Assembly (NCBI GenBank): GCA_040506895.1
Contig: JBEVVY010000001.1
Coordinates: 1,302,001 to 1,366,000, forward strand
Length of the DNA stretch: 64,000 nt
Reading direction: 5' to 3'
From: Sedimenticola_A sp040506895
Lineage (GTDB): Bacteria > Pseudomonadota > Gammaproteobacteria > Chromatiales > Chromatiaceae
The position numbers and the translations under genes were made by a program. This document shows positions 1 to 7,951 of the stretch, in pieces. The notes below the pieces were generated by a model, which saw nothing but the letters and a program-made list of their open reading frames with translations, made no database searches and was not told the DNA's origin. Position 1 is the first letter of the stretch, and every line of letters starts with the position of its first letter.

Positions 1-2
1 AT

Positions 3-1160
3 CGTACTCTGGTGGTCAACGAGACAGAGGCTGCGCTTGTCAGCCATATCTATCGACGTTATTTGAAATTAGGATCGGTCAAACTGCTCAAGGAGGAGCT
101 GGATAATCAGGGCATACGGAGCAAGCGAAGGAGAAATGGCGCTGGCAGTCAGCCCTTTTCTCGTGGTGCACTCTACACGCTACTCAAGAACCCGCTCTAC
201 ATCGGCCAACTCCGACACAAAAAAGCGCTATACAGGGGCACCCACACTCCCATCATCGATAAGGAATTATGGAAAGCAGTACAGGAAAAATTGTTAGAAA
301 AACAACGGGCTAACGATCTGCGAGCAACAGCAAAGGAGCCATCGCTACTTGCTGGTCTACTCTACGACGAGGCAGGACACCCCTTTTCTCCCACCCACAC
401 CCGTAAGAAGAGCCGTCGATATCGCTACTATGTGAGCCAGGCCGCGGTTCAGTTCAAGAAACCTGCGTCCGATGTCTTGCTACGCGTTCCGGCTCAAACT
501 GTAGAGACTCTTGTGGAGATGGAGGTCTGCAAATTACTCGACAATCAGACCAGATTGCTAAGAATCCTAGCCCCTCTTGCTCTTGAAGCGATGGATCAGC
601 AAACCCTGCTGCATAAGGCGACACAGTTATCCGAAACGTGGGAGGCACTGGATATTCAACAGAAAATTCACCACCTATCCGGCATCACGGAAAAAATCAC
701 TCTCTCACGTATGCTGATATCCATTTCAGTATCACTCCCAGGGATTACACGAATTCTTCTGCAACACGACAAGTATCAAGAGAATGAAATTCATGAACTA
801 CGAATTCCAGTGACACTGAGACGCTGTGGCGTGGAAACCAAACTTCTTGTTGAACAGTCAGGATCAGGAGATCACCTGAAACCTCATGCCGACTCACACC
901 GGGCTATTCAGGAAGCCCTGAAAAAGGCGCTTCGCTGGAACAACGCATTACTCTCAGGAGAGATGCAGTCCACCAGGGAAATCGCTGAGAAAAATGGGGT
1001 TACGCAACGTTATGTAGCCCATCTCATTAAACTGGCCTACCTGTCGCCAACGCTGGTTAACCGGATCTATCGCGGTGACATCCCCCATCATATGACATTG
1101 GGGAAGCTTAAACGGCACCTACCAATGGACTGGTCAGAGCAAGAAGCACTCTTCTCGTAA
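3..1160 (+). CDS. Serine site-specific recombinase, C-terminal part (cut by window edge)
   Basis: The reading frame is open to the left edge (it reads RTLVVNE before the first possible start), so the N-terminal catalytic resolvase domain lies outside the window. What remains is the recombinase DNA-binding domain (residues with SRGALYTLLKNPLYIGQLRH), a zinc-ribbon-like/coiled segment, and a C-terminal helix-turn-helix-like stretch (REIAEKNGVTQRYVAHLIKLAYLSP) typical of large serine recombinases from phages and integrative elements. These enzymes cut and rejoin DNA at attachment sites through a serine-DNA intermediate. Its lower GC than the downstream chromosome fits acquired DNA. The family is clear; its element and target site cannot be seen here. 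Confidence 0.85.
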   Translation, partial: RTLVVNETEAALVSHIYRRYLKLGSVKLLKEELDNQGIRSKRRRNGAGSQPFSRGALYTLLKNPLYIGQLRHKKALYRGTHTPIIDKELWKAVQEKLLEKQRANDLRATAKEPSLLAGLLYDEAGHPFSPTHTRKKSRRYRYYVSQAAVQFKKPASDVLLRVPAQTVETLVEMEVCKLLDNQTRLLRILAPLALEAMDQQTLLHKATQLSETWEALDIQQKIHHLSGITEKITLSRMLISISVSLPGITRILLQHDKYQENEIHELRIPVTLRRCGVETKLLVEQSGSGDHLKPHADSHRAIQEALKKALRWNNALLSGEMQSTREIAEKNGVTQRYVAHLIKLAYLSPTLVNRIYRGDIPHHMTLGKLKRHLPMDWSEQEALFS

Positions 1161-1462
1161 TCCTTCAACAACAGGCAAGTCAATTCTTACTGGCTCAGGA
1201 GCCCAGTATCAGTCGTTTTATTCTCCTGGCCTGCCCTAACCCTTTCATCTTCAGACATTGAGTCACACAACGAAGCATTAGATCTGGTAGAGAAAGCGAA
1301 CTCGTCATTTCCGATTAGAGACGATCGGGGGATTTTGGGGGAAAACCGGTCTCTTTCATTCAGCATAGAGACCAGACATAGGCCCAATCAAGGGCCTATA
1401 TCTTTGATCTAAAAAGGCTTTTGTATAATTTCTCTGCGAATTAGAGAAAAGACAAGACTGTT
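1161..1462. other. Intergenic stretch between recombinase and tRNA-Ser
   Basis: This roughly 300-base AT-richer stretch has no convincing gene. A 66-codon minus-strand frame at 1187-1387 has no recognisable motif or good ribosome site. A perfect 8-bp hairpin (ATAGGCCC, 6-nt loop, GGGCCTAT) lies at 1378-1399. It is followed by only a weak T-rich run on the plus strand, so it is at best a poor terminator for the recombinase or a structural mark at an element edge. Confidence 0.4.
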
Positions 1463-1553
1463 TGGCGGAGAGGGAGGGATTCGAACCCTCGATACGCTAT
1501 TAACGTATACACACTTTCCAGGCGTGCTCCTTCAGCCACTCGGACACCTCTCC
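1463..1553 (-). tRNA. tRNA-Ser (anticodon GGA)
   Basis: Read on the minus strand this is a class II tRNA. It has a 7-bp acceptor stem (GGAGAGG / CCTCTCC), a D arm with GAGTGGCTGAAGGA, an anticodon loop reading CT-GGA-AA, a long variable arm (TATACG...CGTATC) and a T arm with GGTTCGAATCC. The discriminator base is G, followed by an encoded CCA. The GGA anticodon reads UCC/UCU serine codons. The 3' end points toward the recombinase. Confidence 0.97.
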
Positions 1554-1681
1554 AGGGGATTTTTCCCGGCCGAGCCACTCCCCAGCGCGGCCATTTCCGG
1601 AGCTCTCCGGATTTGGGAGGCGCAAGAGTATACCAGAACAGGCCCGGGTGCAAATACTGATGCCCCGGAGTGCCGACCAGG

Positions 1682-2152
1682 CTACAGGTGGTGGCTCATC
1701 TCGGTTCGCGCGGCATCACCCAGCAGTTCACGGAACTGTTCGCCACTCATGCGGATCAGCACCCCGTGATCTCCGGACTCGAAGAACACCTCGGGCTCGT
1801 CCAGCAGGCAGGGCTCAACCAGCGTCTCGATCCCGTAGGCCTCTCCGACAGGTGGAATGGAACCCACTTCGCAGTCGGTGAAGGCACCGGCCACTTCAGT
1901 CTCGGGCATCAGGTCGAGTTCACGACCGATGGTATCGTTGACATGTTCGATATCGAGACGATGGCTGGCCGGGATCAACGCCATGACGTAGCTGTCATCA
2001 TCACCCAGCAGAACGCTTTTCACCATTCGGTCACCGGGTACGTGGGAAACTTCCGAGGTCTGCAACGCGGAAGCCGTACGTGGATGGGCGATGGTTTCAT
2101 AGCTTGCAGCGTGATCAGATAAATATTCTCTCAAGGTAATAGCAACACCCAT
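1682..2152 (-). CDS. YbaK/prolyl-tRNA deacylase-like protein
   Basis: A 156-residue protein of the YbaK/EbsC/ProXp family, which hydrolyses misacylated tRNAs (for example Ala-tRNA-Pro or Cys-tRNA-Pro) in trans. The family core is visible: the ASALQTSEVSHVPG segment, then MVKSVLLGDDDSYVMALIPASHRLD containing the conserved lysine, and a C-terminal GSIPPVG loop. I chose the second ATG (2152) because a strong GGAGGAGGA ribosome site sits just before it; the upstream ATG at 2167 overlaps that site. It is a stand-alone gene next to tRNA-Ser. The exact tRNA substrate cannot be told from sequence alone. Confidence 0.85.
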   Translation of the reverse strand: MGVAITLREYLSDHAASYETIAHPRTASALQTSEVSHVPGDRMVKSVLLGDDDSYVMALIPASHRLDIEHVNDTIGRELDLMPETEVAGAFTDCEVGSIPPVGEAYGIETLVEPCLLDEPEVFFESGDHGVLIRMSGEQFRELLGDAARTEMSHHL

Positions 2153-2235
2153 TTGATCCTCCTCCATTTACCCTAATCCCTCAGTTCGAGTATAGTCCGA
2201 TAACACAGGTTTCAAATTGCCTTTGGAATAGACAG

Positions 2236-3066
2236 ATGCCCCCTAAAAAGAGCAAGAACAAGAAGAGGGTCACGCAGGCCAGCCAGGCGGATCGCCATCA
2301 CCTCTACGAACTCTCGGTCCAGTACGCCGCCTCGGAAATAGAATTTGTTGATGACACTTATAAAGTGTTACGCGGCAGGCGGGCGAAGCTGCTGCGCGAG
2401 GACTTCTGCGGGACTGCCAATGTCTGTTGCGAATGGGTAAGGCAGCGCAAGAACAACCAGGCCATCGGTGTTGATATCGACAAGGAGGTTCTGGACTGGG
2501 GTATCAGCAACAATCTCTCAAAGCTGAACAAAGATCAGCGCAGCCGTATCCGGCTGTTGCAGAAAGATGTCCTGAAGGTCAACACGGATAAACCGGATGT
2601 CATCTCCGCCATGAACTTCAGTTACTGGCTGTTCAAGGAGAGGAAGCAGCTCAGGAACTACTTCAAAAAGGTCAGGGAGTCGCTGGCAGCCGACGGTGTC
2701 TTCTTCATGGATGCCTACGGTGGTTACGACTCGTTCAAGGAGATCGAGGAAGAGCGTGAAATCGAGGACGGTGAGTTCACCTACATCTGGGAACAGGAGA
2801 AGTACGACCCGGTCACCGGCGGCCTGATGTGTCATATCCACTTCGTTTTTCCGGACGGCTCAAGACTGGACAACGCCTTCAGTTATGACTGGCGGCTCTG
2901 GACACTTCCCGAGATCCGCGATCTGCTGAGTGAGGCTGGCTTCAGCAAGGTCACCATCTACTGGCAGGGCTGGGACGAAGATGGAGAGCCGGACGGAATT
3001 TTCGAACCGGTTGAGGAAGGCGAAGCGGACGCCGGCTGGATCTGTTACATCTCGGCAGAAAAATAG
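2236..3066 (+). CDS. Class I SAM-dependent methyltransferase
   Basis: A 276-residue soluble protein with a Rossmann methyltransferase pattern: an acidic/glycine motif I around LLREDFCGTANVCCEW, an acidic motif II ending AIGVDIDKE, and a post-motif region with DVISAMNFSYWLFKERKQLRNYFKK. The N-terminus is lysine rich (PPKKSKNKKR), which suggests nucleic-acid or ribosome contact. The C-terminal half contains a conserved-looking YGGYDSF segment and ends with an acidic tail (EPVEEGEADAGW). No neighbour suggests a substrate, so I leave the target unassigned. It is transcribed divergently from the YbaK-like gene. Confidence 0.8.
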   Translation: MPPKKSKNKKRVTQASQADRHHLYELSVQYAASEIEFVDDTYKVLRGRRAKLLREDFCGTANVCCEWVRQRKNNQAIGVDIDKEVLDWGISNNLSKLNKDQRSRIRLLQKDVLKVNTDKPDVISAMNFSYWLFKERKQLRNYFKKVRESLAADGVFFMDAYGGYDSFKEIEEEREIEDGEFTYIWEQEKYDPVTGGLMCHIHFVFPDGSRLDNAFSYDWRLWTLPEIRDLLSEAGFSKVTIYWQGWDEDGEPDGIFEPVEEGEADAGWICYISAEK

Positions 3067-3163
3067 ACTGGCTCATCAGGCCGACAACGGCTATATAGTT
3101 TTGTTATTCACCCCTCCGGGGGCCATGGCTCCGGGTTATATCTCTTTCTCAAAGGACCTGATC

Positions 3164-3481
3164 ATGCATAAAGACAACAACCGCCTGCTTCTGGAGATCG
3201 ACAAAACCATCCGCGAACTGAACAGGGATGCCATCAACCCGCAGATCCCCGAACTGATGCTCGACGATCTCACACCGGTGATGGCACTGGTGGCCAGGAG
3301 CCGCGCCATCTACCTGAGAGAACTGTTCGATGTCGCAAACATCGCCGGTGAAGGTATGCCCTCTCCCGACCAGATCAGACAACTACGCCAATTGCGGGAA
3401 GCCTACGAGGAGCTTGTTGCCGGGGCACAGGCCCTGGAGACGGCCATCCAGCGGGGCTATCTCGATGTACAGGGCACTTGA
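3164..3481 (+). CDS. Conserved small protein of unknown function
   Basis: A 105-residue, mainly helical soluble protein starting MHKDNNRLLLEIDKTIREL. I chose the ATG at 3164 because an AAAGGA ribosome site lies about 8 bases upstream; the frame could be extended further left but would then overlap the methyltransferase. No catalytic motif is visible. The pattern of paired helices (residues about 5-20 and 65-95) suggests a small adaptor or oligomerising protein. It is convergent with mobB. I do not recognise a named family. Confidence 0.6.
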   Translation: MHKDNNRLLLEIDKTIRELNRDAINPQIPELMLDDLTPVMALVARSRAIYLRELFDVANIAGEGMPSPDQIRQLRQLREAYEELVAGAQALETAIQRGYLDVQGT

Positions 3482-3494
3482 CCTCAGCGGCTGA

Positions 3495-4037
3495 CTAAGC
3501 GGAGCCCATCCCGTTCCGACGGTCGAGCAACCAGTCGACGACAAAATCGGCAATCGAGGCGATATCATTGATATCCAGGCGGGGCAATTCGGTAGTGCAT
3601 GCCAGCTCGCCATCGCTGGCAACGGCGATCACATCAGGATCCCCGGGAAAGATAAGCGGTTTGCCCAAAGCCGGCCTGTGCAGCTCGATCTTTGGAAAGG
3701 CCTCGTGCTTGAACCCCTCGACCAGAACCAGGTCCAGTTTCGACTGGTCCAGCCGGTCCAGCATCTCCTGCAGCACCGGATCCCCCTCGCCATCGGTATC
3801 GACCATCAGGGCCCAGCGTTTGCCGGAGGCGATCAGCATCTCGCTTGCACCGGCCTTGCGCAGTTCGTAACTGTCCTTGCCCGGTGTATCGATGTCGAAA
3901 TCGTGATGGGCGTGCTTGATCATGCCCACACGCAATCCCCGCCCACGCAACAGGGGCAGCAGCTGCTTCAGGAGGGTGGTCTTTCCGGTGCCGCTGTAGG
4001 CTGCGAATCCCAGTACGGGTACTTCTGCTCTCAGCAT
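3495..4037 (-). CDS. mobB: Molybdopterin-guanine dinucleotide biosynthesis protein B
   Basis: A 180-residue GTP-binding protein. The P-loop is at LGFAAYSGTGKTTLL, followed by the MobB signature MIKHAHHDFDIDTPGKDSYELRKAGA and, further on, the LVLVEGFKHEAFPKIELHR segment. MobB assists MobA in attaching GMP to molybdopterin for molybdenum enzymes. I use the ATG at 4037; the frame can be extended to a TTG at 4070, which would overlap the upstream DUF4197 gene. mobA is not in the window. Family assignment is firm. Confidence 0.92.
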   Translation of the reverse strand: MLRAEVPVLGFAAYSGTGKTTLLKQLLPLLRGRGLRVGMIKHAHHDFDIDTPGKDSYELRKAGASEMLIASGKRWALMVDTDGEGDPVLQEMLDRLDQSKLDLVLVEGFKHEAFPKIELHRPALGKPLIFPGDPDVIAVASDGELACTTELPRLDINDIASIADFVVDWLLDRRNGMGSA

Positions 4038-4056
4038 CTTGTCACACGTCTCGGCT

Positions 4057-4830
4057 TCAGAGAGAGCCAAAAACCGTTTTCAGGATATCGGATGTCCTTG
4101 CCACCGGATCCTTGCGTATCAGCTGCTCCTCCCGGGCAAGCTTGAGGAACAGGCCGTCCATCGCCTTGGCGGTGACATAGTTGTCCAGGTCCAGGGTATC
4201 CATGTCGACATAGGCGCCAAGGAAGCCCACCTCACCGATCAGTGCCTTGTATGCTGAGGTCACACCGGCCCTGGCCGTTGCCTGGCGAACGATGGGTGCG
4301 ATCACCTGGCTGAGCCTGTCGCCGCTCTTATCGCGGAAGTAATCTGTCGCCGCGGTATCTCCGCCCTCGAGAATGCCCCGGGCATCGCTCAGACTCATCT
4401 TCTGGATGGTATCCGCAAAGATATCGAGGGTCTCGGGGACAGCTTGCTCCGCTGCCCGGTTCATGGTCTCGATGAAATCATCCACCAGCCGGTCCTGCCC
4501 GACGGCTCTCAGCCCCTTGGCCACCGTCTCGAGTGTATCCGGCAAGGGAATACGGACCTCGCCGTCGTTAAGGAATCCACCCTCCCTGCCCAGTAGTTCG
4601 ATCGCCTTCCTTGCGCCAACCTGGAGTGCCTCCTTGAGACCCTGAACAATCTGCTCATTGCTGAGCGCCGATGAGGTCTCCCCGCCCCCGAGGGACTCGG
4701 CCACGGATGATTCGTCGAGCTTCTCCTTGGCCGACTTGAGCCAGTCCTGCCACCCTCCCTGGACGCTTGCTGCGAAAAACACTCCGCAAACCAGGAGTGC
4801 GGTGCTGATCATCCTGTATGTCGCTTTCAT
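4057..4830 (-). CDS. DUF4197 domain protein, exported
   Basis: A 257-residue protein with a signal peptide (MKATYRMISTALLVCGVFFAASVQG) and then the DUF4197 core (from about residue 60: NEQIVQGLKEALQVGARKAI to the YKALIGEVGFLGAY segment). The family is common in marine and proteobacterial genomes and has no established biochemical role. The mature protein is helical and probably periplasmic. It sits immediately upstream of mobB in the same direction, but this looks like chance adjacency rather than a functional link. Confidence 0.85.
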   Translation of the reverse strand: MKATYRMISTALLVCGVFFAASVQGGWQDWLKSAKEKLDESSVAESLGGGETSSALSNEQIVQGLKEALQVGARKAIELLGREGGFLNDGEVRIPLPDTLETVAKGLRAVGQDRLVDDFIETMNRAAEQAVPETLDIFADTIQKMSLSDARGILEGGDTAATDYFRDKSGDRLSQVIAPIVRQATARAGVTSAYKALIGEVGFLGAYVDMDTLDLDNYVTAKAMDGLFLKLAREEQLIRKDPVARTSDILKTVFGSL

Positions 4831-5064
4831 GGCTCATCTCTCTTTTTATTAAGGCTTTTGCCAAGGGAATGACCATTAGCTGCAAGCCACGCCTTGATCA
4901 GGAACATTCTTGAAGCCCTGAACATGGCCTATTAAGGTGCCGGGTTAATAGTAATCAATACCAAGCATATTGCATGGCCCCGCCACATTAAAGGAGGAAT
5001 ATGTACGGATCTACGCAGCAGGAGGGATTCAGGGGATGATTGAAGAGGGAGAGGAGGTGACGGC

Positions 5065-5460
5065 TCAGACCGCTTCCTTGGTGCCATGCAGGCTGTAGAG
5101 CAGCTCCGCCTCGCTTCTGCTGAGATCCAGCTCATCGACAAGACGGTTTACCGACGCCCCCTGGTGGACCATCTGGATCGCCTCGCCATAGGGCCTGTCA
5201 GTCTGCTTTTTCGTCTCGATCGACTCCTGGCGGTGTTCGAGATCCCGGCCCTTCTTCTCCAGCTTCGAGACGCGCTGGTCCACACCCACGGCACCGGAGC
5301 AGAGGGCGTTCAGATTGGATGCCAGGTATTCGACCCTGCCAGTGAGTTCATTGATCAGCTTCGCCTGGCGGCGGACCCTGGCAGCCAGGGCCATGATTGC
5401 ACCGAGCATCGCCAGGGCGACAATCGCTGAAATCAGATTTAACGGATCAATACCCATCAT
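5065..5460 (-). CDS. DUF2802 protein at end of chemotaxis operon
   Basis: A 131-residue protein with one N-terminal membrane segment (NLISAIVALAMLGAIMALAA), a coiled-coil region (residues about 30-90), and a C-terminal DUF2802 domain (YGEAIQMVHQGASVNRLVDELDLSRSEAELLYSLH). The C-terminal part resembles a short helix-turn-helix. DUF2802 genes typically close the cheA-cheB-motC-motD-cheW operon of polar-flagellated gammaproteobacteria, as here. Its ATG overlaps the stop of the preceding small gene by 4 bases (ATGA). The function is unknown; a role at the flagellated pole is only an inference from context. Confidence 0.8.
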   Translation of the reverse strand: MMGIDPLNLISAIVALAMLGAIMALAARVRRQAKLINELTGRVEYLASNLNALCSGAVGVDQRVSKLEKKGRDLEHRQESIETKKQTDRPYGEAIQMVHQGASVNRLVDELDLSRSEAELLYSLHGTKEAV

Positions 5461-5645
5461 GCATACTCATCTATGTGGGGTTTACCATCATCGCTGTCGA
5501 TATCACGTTCCCGTTCCCCTACCCCCCGCTGAGAATCCTTATCATCCTTCTCCTCGGGAGCACGGCGCTTGCGTCTTTTCAGACCCTCCTCGGGTCGTGA
5601 GGGCCAGATCGGCTTGATATGTGAAGGTTGGTTTATCTCAGCCAT
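5457..5645 (-). CDS. Small highly charged protein between cheW and DUF2802
   Basis: A 62-residue soluble protein starting MAEINQPSHIKPIWPSRPEE. It is rich in Arg, Lys, Asp and Glu, has no membrane segment and is probably disordered. The start at 5645 places it 18 bases after the cheW stop codon; longer starts would overlap cheW. It overlaps the DUF2802 start by 4 bases, so the two are probably translationally coupled. Similar short proline- and charge-rich proteins occur at this position in related clusters, but I know of no function. Confidence 0.65.
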   Translation of the reverse strand: MAEINQPSHIKPIWPSRPEEGLKRRKRRAPEEKDDKDSQRGVGERERDIDSDDGKPHIDEYA

Positions 5646-5662
5646 CGATACCCCTTTACATC

Positions 5663-6145
5663 CTATAGTTTTGCAACCTCGTCCCACTCGTCATCGGTGA
5701 GCAGACTGTTGAGATCGACCACCACCAGCAGGCCACCCTCAAGGGTCGCTACCCCCTGGATATAGCGGGAGCTCTCCATATTGCTCAGGTTCGGGGCCGG
5801 TGCAATCTCATCGACGGCAACCTCAACCACCTCGGCAACACTATCCACCAGCATACCCACCACCTGTTTGTCGGACTCGATGATGAGAATCCTGCTGGCA
5901 TTGGTCATCTCTGCACCCGACAGGCCAAAATGGTTTCGGGTATCGATAACGGTGACCACGTTACCTCTCAGGTTGATAATCCCCAGGACGTAGTCAGGCG
6001 CGCCGGGTACCGGGGTGATCTCGGAGACACGCAGCACTTCCTGCACCTGCATCACATTGATACCGTAGCGTTCTTCGGCCAACGAAAAGGTGACCAGTTG
6101 CACGACCGGCCTGTTTTCTGTGCCCTCTTCAGCAGCTGAATTCAT
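5663..6145 (-). CDS. cheW: Chemotaxis coupling protein CheW
   Basis: A 160-residue CheW domain. It shows the usual two-barrel pattern: LVTFSLAEERYGINVMQVQEVLR at the start, the conserved NLRGNVVTVIDTR arginine-glycine loop in the middle, and GMLVDSVAEVVEV / YIQGVATLEGGLLVVVDL near the end. CheW links chemoreceptors to CheA. It is the only cheW in the block. In Pseudomonas-type clusters a parA gene and a second CheW-like gene lie between motD and cheW; both are missing here and replaced by a 180-base gap. Confidence 0.95.
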   Translation of the reverse strand: MNSAAEEGTENRPVVQLVTFSLAEERYGINVMQVQEVLRVSEITPVPGAPDYVLGIINLRGNVVTVIDTRNHFGLSGAEMTNASRILIIESDKQVVGMLVDSVAEVVEVAVDEIAPAPNLSNMESSRYIQGVATLEGGLLVVVDLNSLLTDDEWDEVAKL

Positions 6146-6325
6146 CTTCGCCCCCAGGTTTTCGGATCATAAAATGTCAAATTTCAGGCATTTCATGGCC
6201 CCTGCGCATACAGGAGCAATTTCCATGCCTAATTCGCCAGGTACTTCGGTGGTCGGCGGGAACTTCCGCCGTTTATCTATTTGGACAGCCGGTCAGCGCG
6301 AGAATCACCCCACCGGTCACCTCTG
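6146..6325. other. 180-base gap between motD and cheW
   Basis: No gene is seen. The gap holds a perfect hairpin (CGGCGG, 6-nt loop, CCGCCG, within about 6250-6280) without a following T run, and the sigma-54-like element described at 6216-6230. Its place matches where parA and a second CheW gene lie in Pseudomonas-type clusters, so it may be a deletion scar with a secondary promoter. Confidence 0.4.
6216..6230 (-). promoter_or_regulatory. Possible sigma-54 promoter upstream of cheW
   Basis: On the minus strand the sequence reads AGGCAT-GGAAA-TTGC, with the invariant GG and GC spaced by ten bases as in sigma-54 sites (TGGCAC-N5-TTGC). It lies 70 bases before cheW in an otherwise gene-free 180-base gap. 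It mismatches at the first and sixth positions, so it may be a chance match. Confidence 0.35.
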
Positions 6326-7204
6326 CTATAGGCTGGCCCCGCCAGCCTCCACGCCGGTGGACGGTTGGCCCAGGTCGCGCAGTTCACGTTCGTGCTTGGA
6401 GGCCAGGATAATCAGTGCCACACGCCTGTTGGTCTGGCGTCCCTCCTCTGTATCGTTGCTGGCCAGGGGCTGGTGTTCACCGTAGCCGATGGCCGCCATC
6501 CGACCGGGATCCACCCCCAGGCGGGTGAACAGGTGAACCACGCTGGCCGCCCTCGCCGCCGAGAGCTCCCAGTTGGAGGGGAAACTTACCGTCTCGATGG
6601 GTACGTTATCCGTGTGCCCTTCGACATTGATCTGGTTGACCAGGGGCTTGAGGATGATCGCCACGTCACGCAGAGCGGTCACCGCTTGTCGGGAGAGCCT
6701 GGCACTGCCGCTTGGGTAGAGCATCTTGCTCTTCATCTCCACCTCGACGCCACGCTCGCTGTGGGTGACGTTCACCAGGTCCTGGTCCGCGAAGCCCCTC
6801 AGGGTATCCTCGAGTCTTGTTGCAATGGCTGAGAGCGGGGGTTCGTAAGGTCCCGTCATGGGTACGCCGGTGCCCTCCCCCTCTTCCATCTGTTGCTGCA
6901 GCAACCTCTCCTCTTCCGGGGTGGCGAACGGCGCATACTCCCCCTCGCCCGGCTCTTCGGTCAGCGGCTGTTCACCGACCTGTATCGGCTGCATGGTGCG
7001 GGCTGCCGCAAGGAAAGCATCTTCCAGGTTATCGGAGAGGACCCGGTACTTGCCCTCATTCACCGATGAGATGGCATACATGACAACGAAGAAAGCGAAC
7101 AGCAGGGTAATGAAGTCGGCATAGGAGACGATCCACCGTTCGTAGTTCTCGTGCTCTTCAAAACGTTTGGCCTTGCGTGCCATTCTCTTGTCTCTCGGTG
7201 TCAT
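6326..7204 (-). CDS. motD: Flagellar stator protein MotD (MotB/OmpA family)
   Basis: A 292-residue MotB-type protein. The single membrane helix carries the proton-binding aspartate (SYADFITLLFAFFVVMYA, about residues 29-46). The C-terminal OmpA-like peptidoglycan-binding domain shows NVEGHTDNVP, NWELSAARA and GYGEHQPLASNDTEEGRQTNRR. It anchors the MotC/MotD proton channel to the cell wall. It starts 4 bases after motC. Pseudomonads use MotCD for swarming and high-load swimming; here no motAB copy is in the window, so its share of motility is unknown. Confidence 0.93.
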   Translation of the reverse strand: MTPRDKRMARKAKRFEEHENYERWIVSYADFITLLFAFFVVMYAISSVNEGKYRVLSDNLEDAFLAAARTMQPIQVGEQPLTEEPGEGEYAPFATPEEERLLQQQMEEGEGTGVPMTGPYEPPLSAIATRLEDTLRGFADQDLVNVTHSERGVEVEMKSKMLYPSGSARLSRQAVTALRDVAIILKPLVNQINVEGHTDNVPIETVSFPSNWELSAARAASVVHLFTRLGVDPGRMAAIGYGEHQPLASNDTEEGRQTNRRVALIILASKHERELRDLGQPSTGVEAGGASL

Positions 7205-7207
7205 CGA

Positions 7208-7948
7208 TCAACTCAGAAAGCCCTGCAGCTTGGTCTCGATATTACGGGGATTCTCACCCTCGGCAATGGAGACCACGCCCTCGATCACCATCTCCCTGTA
7301 ATGGGATTTCTGCTGGGCCAGGGTACGCAGCTTGTTGCCGAAAGGCAGCAGGAAGAGGTTGGCAAGACCGACACCGTAGATGGTAGCCACGAAGGCGGTG
7401 GCGATACCTGCGCCGAGCTTGCTCGGGTCCGCCAGGTTCTGCATGACATGGATCAGGCCCATGACGGCACCGATAATGCCGATGGTCGGCGAGTAGCCAC
7501 CCATGGATTCAAACACCCTGGCAGCCTGCAGATCGAACCGCTCCCTGCTCTCAAGTTCCACTTCCAGGATGCTGCGAATCACTTCAGGCTCGCTGCCATC
7601 CACCAGCAACTGCATCCCCTTGCGAATAAAGAGATCCGGTTCCTTTTCAGAGAAGGTCTCCAGGCCGAGCAGTCCCTCCTTGCGGGCGACAATACTCCAG
7701 TTGACTATCTTCTTGATGGTCGGTGCGATGTCATTTTTATCGGGTTTGAAAACGCTGCCGGCGGTGCGCATGGCATGTATGAAAATGGAGAGGGGTGTCT
7801 GAAGCAGAATGGCGCCAATAGTGCCTCCGAAGACGATCACCATGGCCGGCCCATTGATCAGCGAGTCGATATGCCCGCCTTCAAGGGCATTGCCCCCGAT
7901 AATCGCTATCAAGGCCAGAATTACACCGATAATGCTTAATATATCCAT
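7208..7948 (-). CDS. motC: Flagellar stator protein MotC (MotA family)
   Basis: A 246-residue four-TM protein of the MotA/TolQ/ExbB family. Membrane helices lie near residues 4-22, 30-50, 147-170 and 180-200. The cytoplasmic loop carries the rotor-contacting charged residues (GLLGLETFSEKEPDLFIRKGMQLLVDG), and the PTIGIIGAVMGLIHVMQNL segment contains the proline near the channel. It forms the stator with MotD and converts proton flow into torque. It lies 3 bases after cheB, in the conserved cheB-motC-motD order. Confidence 0.94.
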   Translation of the reverse strand: MDILSIIGVILALIAIIGGNALEGGHIDSLINGPAMVIVFGGTIGAILLQTPLSIFIHAMRTAGSVFKPDKNDIAPTIKKIVNWSIVARKEGLLGLETFSEKEPDLFIRKGMQLLVDGSEPEVIRSILEVELESRERFDLQAARVFESMGGYSPTIGIIGAVMGLIHVMQNLADPSKLGAGIATAFVATIYGVGLANLFLLPFGNKLRTLAQQKSHYREMVIEGVVSIAEGENPRNIETKLQGFLS

Positions 7949-7951
7949 CTA

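Noticed and set aside
1187..1387. A 66-codon minus-strand frame between the recombinase and tRNA-Ser
   Set aside because: No ribosome site of note, no motif, and it includes a hairpin region; likely chance.
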